A stretch of DNA of 64,000 nt, from NCBI GenBank assembly GCA_037976565.1, contig CP137683.1, forward strand, positions 1,212,637 through 1,276,636. Reading direction: 5' to 3'. Made by a program: the position numbers and the translations under genes. Positions within the stretch are counted from its first letter, which is position 1. Each line of letters opens with the position of its first letter. Under the pieces are notes generated by a model. That model had not been told where the DNA came from. It was given only the letters and a program-made list of their open reading frames with translations, and did no database searches. The DNA is from Mesocentrotus franciscanus (Eukaryota > Echinodermata > Echinoidea > Camarodonta > Strongylocentrotidae). Shown here piece after piece: positions 57,880-64,000 of the stretch.

Positions 57880-59224
57880 AGTTTTCGACATTTGAATTCT
57901 TAGAGGTAGCTCCGGAAAGGTATACCATTCACAATGTACTACGCGTTAGATTTCAAGGCGCAGTGTTTAACAAACCACAGGTGTACCTGTCTACTTCTTT
58001 TAGATCACGACATGTTTACGCTACCATTCCTTTTAACTTTTGCTTAGAAATCGGCGTTTCTGCTCATTGTCCATCTGTTCGTGTCCAGTTTGACTGTTTG
58101 GTCTGGTGGATTTTATTTCATTTATATTGGAGTGGTTGTTTATTTATGAGCAAACGTATGCATTAGTTTCATTTCTAGATTCAACAATAAACTTTTGAGA
58201 GGTCATGAGTTGCAATGGCGTAGAATGGGCTTTGTAAGCCAAGAAATGGGGGAGTGTGCTGGATGGCACCGTTCTTATTTGGCGGATGAAATGTGAATGA
58301 AAAGGCTACTAAATAAGTAGAGGGTGATGTTTGAAGCCATGTCATAATTATCGTTTCCCCTCTCCCATCTCTCCCACTCTCTCTCTCTCTATCTCTCTCC
58401 CTCTCCCGCTTTTAGGTTTGTTCTTCTTTTTCTGCATTTCGATTAGGAGGCACGCCTTCATTATTATTTTTCTTTTTTGTAAATATCTTACGTTTCCTGG
58501 CACCTCGGGTGATAATTTTGTCCGTATCCAATGCGAGACATTCGTGAAATTATGTTAAACATGTTGCATTGATTTGATCAGATAAATGCTTTAAATAGGA
58601 ATATTCAGGCTTGTGTGCATCCATCACTGAGGTATCATCATGTATATCAAATATGGCAACCTCTCCCATTCATTTACATGCCCCTGTAAAAACACTCACG
58701 TGACCACAAGCAGGTGTCACTGGCAATTCAGTGTGTGTAACCAGATAGTTTAAAAGATAATCTTTCGCGGACCTACTTATAACATCGCCGTGAAACTCTC
58801 TGGCTAAAATGCTGAAGTCAACAGCAGGTCGCTCCCGTCGCACGCTATGTTTATTTTATAAATGTAGATTCAAGTTTAATTTCACTTATTCTCTCTTTCC
58901 ACGTCTTTCTTGTCCATCCCTTTTTTTTTATTCCTGTCATTTTCTCATCACCTTTCACAATGAAGAGGTTAATCCAATTGACAAAATTATGCTGAATTTT
59001 TTTTTACTGATCAGCACTCGATCCTGACAAACCAGCAATTGTGTCAATTTGTTAATGTAGTAGGGTTAACGAAAGTACATGTATATTAATTATTCCCGTT
59101 ATTATATAAAGTTTTTTGTAAAGATTTCTAATCACAAAGGCCATAGGCGACTGTGACAGTATGAGATATCGTCATCTGATTTCGGAGTCGAATCTGCTGA
59201 AACTCTAAATAGTCTAAAGACATC
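57880..59224. other. Upstream region of the somatomedin-B gene, non-genic
   Basis: No gene supported. A (TC)n run lies at about 58372-58405. A 106-codon plus-strand frame at 57846 overlaps the TATA box and 5' UTR of the minus-strand gene and is not credible. Confidence 0.4.
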
Positions 59225-59503
59225 ATGAAGAGATTTTGTGCTAAAATACATAAAATACATGTATACATTGTGAGGAATGCAGCTGAAGAGGAGGAGGTGT
59301 CCTACTCTTCTATGTCTTCTATCCGGAGTAATAGGTCAAAGGTCAGATCAGGGGATGTTAAACAAGCTCAGGGTAAACAGAAAAATAGGCACAAGACACA
59401 AGAGTACACGAGAACAGAGAGTGTCATCACTCTGAGCGACAGAGTGAAGAGGGATTTAGAGAAGAAAAAAAGATGCCTAAGGCATGCCTATACATGTATT
59501 TAG
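59225..59503 (+). CDS. Unassigned open frame, 92 aa, charged
   Basis: Starts ATGAAGAGATTTTGT and encodes a highly charged, Ser/Arg/Lys-rich sequence with an acidic patch 'AAEEEEVSYSSMSS' and a C-terminal 'RVKRDLEKKKRCLRHA'. It has no known domain, signal peptide or membrane segment. It could be an exon fragment or chance. It lies in the part of duplication unit 1 that would also be present beyond the window. Confidence 0.2.
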   Translation: MKRFCAKIHKIHVYIVRNAAEEEEVSYSSMSSIRSNRSKVRSGDVKQAQGKQKNRHKTQEYTRTESVITLSDRVKRDLEKKKRCLRHAYTCI

Positions 59504-60147
59504 AGGAATTGCATACATTACCTCATGACCATATGCGTATTGTGTCACCGTGAAGTCTGGTCATCGTCGCTAGATATCAAATCGTAGCATATCCACAATC
59601 TTTTCAAAGCTTTATTTTGATACATATTTGTAATTATTTACAGAATGTATGTCTTCAAGTAGCTTTTTTGTTATTTGTATACTCGCACTGTTGTGAATTC
59701 ATTGTATTGTTCAGAATGTGTTGCATGCATGGTTGATTATATTGTTTTATAGTAGTCCGGACTATCCGTCAGTCTTTTGTTCTCGTACTTAATGACTTCA
59801 GAAACATTGACAGAGATTTACATTATTTTTACATTATACATGCTACTTTGATTCGAGATTGAAAATTATAGCATGGTTGTTTTGTTCTTTCCCAACATAT
59901 ATCAAGTTCAAGTTCAAGTTTTATTTCCCACATTCCATTAAAAACATACCATTGAAAACATAAATAATATGAACGATAGAATATGTATATATTGACAATA
60001 CATTGCAGTACGACTAAAATATGGATAGGAACCGCTTAGGCCATTGACCTTTCGAGATAGAACCCTAACAAATATATTAATTGAACAATATGTACTACAA
60101 GCACAGAATATAAATTAACAAACCACCAAAAAAAAAAAAAAAAAAAA

Positions 60148-60985
60148 TGCATTTATGAATTGGTACCAATTTATCTGCAAGAACTAATTCACGAATACAA
60201 ACCCTCACGTAATCTAGGGTCATCTTTTCAATTAAACCTCGTGTCTAATTCGGTGTCAACTCTTTCTTATGGTCATCGCTCTTTTTCCAAAGCTTCTGCT
60301 GAACTTTGGAACAAACCACCTTTAAACGTCAAAAACTGTCAAACTGTTAACCAATTCAAAACCTGTCTTAAAGATAAAGACCAGTTCTGGTCATGCGATT
60401 GCATTGTGAAAGAAACGTTGTGGAATCGATCAGAAAAGGTTGATCATCTACCATATAAGTATTGGTGTGTACTGCAAGGTTCTGGAATCATCAAAATGAT
60501 AAGAAATTTGGCCCAGTCTTGGTAAAGTTACAAGCACTGTACACAGAAAGATGTATATGGGACTACGCGACCACGTGCGCGATATCTATTTGGTCCCAAT
60601 AGATATAATAATTTACCAAATATATCAATTAGTAGGCGGTTTCCCGACTTTCACGGCAAAATTTGTATCATCACGTATTAGTTAAAACATATTCTTTCAC
60701 ATGATTGTTAATGAGAGCTTCCATTTCATTTTTTTGAGAGAGGGGCGTTTCCAAAACTGGTCTTTACCTTAAAGGCATATTTATTCAAAATTGCTTTTAA
60801 TGATTAACTTACTCTGTTCACATTGATGTGTATTTCATATGTATTGTAATTTGTAGGTTTATTTGCACTTTTTTATTTTGTTTAATATGTAATTGTTTAT
60901 CAGTCTATTATGTTTGTTATAGCGCTTAGAGACTTCGGTGGTAAGCACTTTATAAGCAACGTTTTTATTATTATTATTATTATTA
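60148..60985 (+). pseudogene. LINE C-terminus split by a MITE (unit 2)
   Basis: Paralogue of 51430-52275. Here the frame from about 60160 is open without the extra stop seen in unit 1 until it enters the MITE at 60372. (TTA)n ends it at about 60965-60987. Confidence 0.8.
60372..60768 (+). mobile_element. TTAA-target MITE, family 2, copy 3
   Basis: Same insertion as at 51654, duplicated with its host. The right junction reads 'CTTTACCTTAAAGGCAT', a small indel relative to unit 1. Confidence 0.8.
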
Positions 60986-60989
60986 TTAA

Positions 60990-62123
60990 AATACGGTCAA
61001 ACAGAATATAAACGAACACCCTAAATGCAACAAACATTATAAAGAGGAATAACTTGATCAAGAGTCATGACAGTAAGAGCTAATAATATATTTCCTATGT
61101 TTTCTTTTAAAGAGTTAGTTCAACAGAAACGGAATTCCAAAGCTGAGGCCTAGTGTATTTTACATCGGTCCTTGAGATATTATAATAATAAAAAGGAACA
61201 TACACGTTATCGGAATTTCTGGTTTGATAACTTTTGGCGTACTTGTTATTTATAACATATTCATTAAATACTGGTGGCAGAACACCCTTGAAATAAGAGT
61301 ACATAAATTTGCGACATGAGTAACCTGAATATCAGATACTTTTAGAATGTTAAGTTATTGAAAAAGAGAATCTGTCGAGGCTAAAAAATGAGAGTTTGTT
61401 TATAACACGTATTGCACGTTTTTAAATAAAATAAGTCTGTTCGATGTAGTGGTTACACAATTTCCCCATACTATAGTACAATAACATAAGTGCGGTAAAA
61501 TCAGTTTTTGGTAAAGGTTGACAAGAATACGCAATGGGAGGATGATCTGTAGCTTGTTTAATACACTTATTGCTTTTGATATTTTACATGAAACGTCTTT
61601 AACATGTTCTTTCCAGTTCAAACAATCATCAATGACCACTCCTAAGAATTGTGTAATTTTCACCTGCTTAATTTTATGTTTAAATATTTCTACATTAATA
61701 GTATCAGTATTCAATCTCCTATTGCGGGTTTTAAACACCATGCAACATGTTTTTTCGTAATTAATTGAGAGTTTACTTGATGAAAACCAGTAATTGACTT
61801 TGTCAAGTTCTAAATTAAATTGAATGTTTTGTTTCGTGCAGATCATTTCCAGACATGAATAAATTAGTATCATGTGCAAATATAATCGGACAAAGGATAT
61901 TGCTAACAAACTGCAGGTCATTTGGATACAATAAGAAAAGTAATGGACCTAAAACGGAGCCCTGTGGTACTCCTATTGGAAGAGCTTTGCGTTGAAAGCT
62001 GTACTGATCTACAAAGTATAGAGTGATCAACAGTATCAAATGCCTTAGAAAGATCTTTAAGAAATGGCCAAAAACTAAATCCTTTTCTTCAAATGCAGAT
62101 ACTATATTGTTAATAAATTCCAA
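60990..62123 (-). pseudogene. 5'-truncated LINE reverse transcriptase (unit 2)
   Basis: Paralogue of 52276-53415 with the same frameshifts and the same His in place of Asp ('FAHDTNLF'), so these defects predate the duplication. Confidence 0.85.
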
Positions 62124-62124
62124 A

Positions 62125-62352
62125 AGTGGAGGAGAGAGAGAGAGATAGTGAGAGAAAAGGGCAGGGACAGGGGGAGAGGTAGAGAGAGAGTGTGAAGAGG
62201 GAAAGAGTGGGAGAGTGGGAGAGGGAGGTTGAGAATGAGGAGAGAGGGAAAGGTGAGAGGGAGGGAGAGAATGCGGAAAGATAGAAAAGAGGAAGGGAGG
62301 CGGGAGGAAAATATGTAGGAGATGTAGAAAAGAGAGAGAGAGAGAGTAGGGG
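62125..62352 (+). repeat. (GA)n-rich purine tract (unit 2)
   Basis: Counterpart of 53417-53652, differing in repeat number. A matching (CT)n run lies at 62655-62705. Confidence 0.7.
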
Positions 62353-62660
62353 CCATGTACTTACTTCATACATACACTATGTTAAGGAAAGTAATATTTG
62401 AAAGCGGAAAAAAGTATGAAAAAAAAAGAGATGTACACTAGCGTAGCTAAAGTCCCATCGAGATGGTACTAATACGATGAGGGGGGTAATGGTATTACTC
62501 TGAAAATTAAATTTGACTTTACCAGGAGGTGTGGGAAGTGATCCAGGGGTTTCTTTTCTCGTCATTTTTTTCTTCTCCCTATCCACTTCCTCCTATCTCG
62601 CTTCTCCTGTCCCTCCCTCCCGTTCTTTTTATTCTTTTCTCTCTACCTTATATATCCTCG

Positions 62661-62693
<33 letters not shown>

Positions 62694-63614
62694 CTCCCCT
62701 CTCTCTGTATAAATGCATACACCCTTATATAACTATTACGTACAACCTTACATTCTAACACGCAAGTGTGGGTGCGTGAGTGTGTGTGTGTGTGTTATAA
62801 AACACACCGCATCATCACACACGACCACACCCTCATCTTTAGGCCTATACAACCACGAATCGATTTCATTTCCTCCCGAGAAGAATGTTAAACTAATAAT
62901 AAATAATAACGTGACATGTAAGGAAGAATAAAAGTGAGCCGCTTGAGTTTTTTTTTGCGAATATTTATTATCATAATCATATACATTTCAATCACCTCTA
63001 TACTAGCCATTTCATCCTAACCCCTTCCAGAAAGAGAAAGATGTGATACATCCGTCAAAGAAAAAAAAGGTGTCATGAATATGTAATGATGATCTTCGAA
63101 TCATCCAAGATTTTACCTGCAATACTGAATTTAAAAATGAGATTTCGTTGCAGTGTGAAGCAAATAAACTACACTACACAATTAAAAGTGAACATTAACC
63201 ATTTGTCGACCGGAGAGAGGTACTTCTTGTGGGAATTAAAAAATTCGAAGGTGATTGGTTTAAATAAAAATCCTGTAAGTACACAGTTCTTCATTTCTGA
63301 ATCAAAGTTAAAACATGTAGCCGCTTACTCTATCAACAGATCAAAGAGTTATGAACTAAAAACCGAGTGATGTGAATGTACACTTGATTTTCATTACATC
63401 CGTTTCGTTTTACCCAATCTTTCATCTCTTATCATTTCATGATCGTATAGAAGAAAAAACTACATAGAAGCCCTAGATCATCATAAGGAAATTCATATTT
63501 AAGATTGGTTGCCATTCGTTGTGGTTAATGGTAAAAGTCTAAAGTCGTTGTCATTTGATAAGCAGCAGCCCTCTAATCCTGCGTGGAATCAGCGAACTCG
63601 CTCCTCTACACTTG

Positions 63615-63647
63615 GTTTGGGTTCGGAGAAGACCCTCGCTAAAAGGA
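63615..63647 (-). CDS. Candidate last exon of a second somatomedin-B gene
   Basis: Counterpart of 54910-54945. The acceptor and stop are kept and three bases are absent, so the frame is intact ('RGSSPNPNQV' plus stop). Upstream exons of this copy would lie to the right of the window. Confidence 0.35.
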
Positions 63648-64000
63648 CGAAATGCAGAATATGATTAAAGAAAACTTATTTATCCTAGTTTCTGGTTACT
63701 TTAGACGACTCATCTAGCTTCAGACAGAATTATGAAAAGATGTATCATGCTGCTATTACGCCTATTGGACTCTTAATATAATATTAAATCTTAATGAGCT
63801 GTGCATTTAAGCTAGGTAATACTGTATTTGACATGAAAACCAGGATATATATATTTTTTAATGGTTTGGTTTACAACTATTTGTCAAAATAAAGAAGACG
63901 GCAATATGAGGGCAATCTATATTTAAACAGACTTTATTTCATCAATCGATACATTAACGTTTTACCAAACGTTTAACCAAACGTTTAACCCTAATAAAAG

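Larger units (their letters stand above)
50933..59656 (+). repeat. Unit 1 of a direct duplication of about 8.7 kb
   Basis: Sequence from 'AAGTAGCTTTTTTG' at 50933 is repeated from 59657 with an offset of 8,724 bp. The match continues at an estimated 97-98 percent identity to the window edge (64000, equivalent to about 55320). If it is a simple tandem duplication, the unit is 50933-59656 and contains the whole somatomedin-B gene. A haplotype left in the assembly twice would look the same. Confidence 0.75.
59657..64000 (+). repeat. Unit 2 of the direct duplication (cut by window edge)
   Basis: Matches 50933 to about 55320 in order: the LINE tail, the plus-strand LINE C-terminus with its MITE, the minus-strand reverse transcriptase, the GA and CT tracts, and the 3' end of the somatomedin-B gene. 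Differences are scattered substitutions and small indels. Confidence 0.9.

Noticed and set aside
57846..58166. 106-codon plus-strand open frame
   Set aside because: Overlaps the TATA box and 5' untranslated region of the minus-strand gene; no domain or splice context.

Overview
The window looks like accessory DNA from a marine invertebrate nuclear genome, most likely an echinoderm (sea-urchin-like). The evidence is AT-rich, intron-bearing sequence with GT/AG splice sites, a TATA-box promoter, CR1/L2-type LINEs, tRNA-like SINEs, dense MITEs, and families of 150-bp-class tandem repeats built on 'TGACCTTTGACC' motifs. The species assignment is inference. There are no bacterial operons, rRNA genes or intact tRNA genes.

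Layout. 1-1.8 kb: a frameshifted minus-strand reading frame that starts with a PHD zinc finger, probably a decayed LINE ORF1. 2-19 kb: no convincing gene; short tandem arrays (90, 55, about 157, 165 and about 150 bp units) interleaved with foldback or inverted-repeat elements. 19-29 kb: nested MITEs plus a four-copy tandem duplication (unit about 1.07-1.86 kb) whose copies carry different insertions, so uninserted sites can be read directly. 29.4-33.8 kb: a decayed CR1-like LINE with endonuclease and reverse transcriptase. 34-42.6 kb: more nested foldback elements, an Alu/7SL-like SINE, and hAT-like MITEs. 42.7-50.9 kb: a large array of about 254-bp units ending in a transposon-like terminus. 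50.9-64 kb: two copies of a large direct duplication (offset 8,724 bp); the second is cut by the window edge.

The only well-supported host gene is on the minus strand between about 57.8 and 54.6 kb. It has a TATA box, a signal-peptide exon, a long proline-rich exon with repeated N-glycosylation sequons in two repeat types, a canonical eight-cysteine somatomedin-B exon, and a candidate short last exon with a polyadenylation signal. It should encode a secreted, heavily glycosylated extracellular protein. The 8.7-kb duplication predicts a second copy of this gene just beyond the right edge.

The most distinctive theme is a guild of at least five non-autonomous element families that share a TTAA target and AGG-type termini (T2/Kolobok-like). 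They insert into each other, into LINEs and into duplicated DNA, and several insertions are proven by matching empty sites inside this same window.
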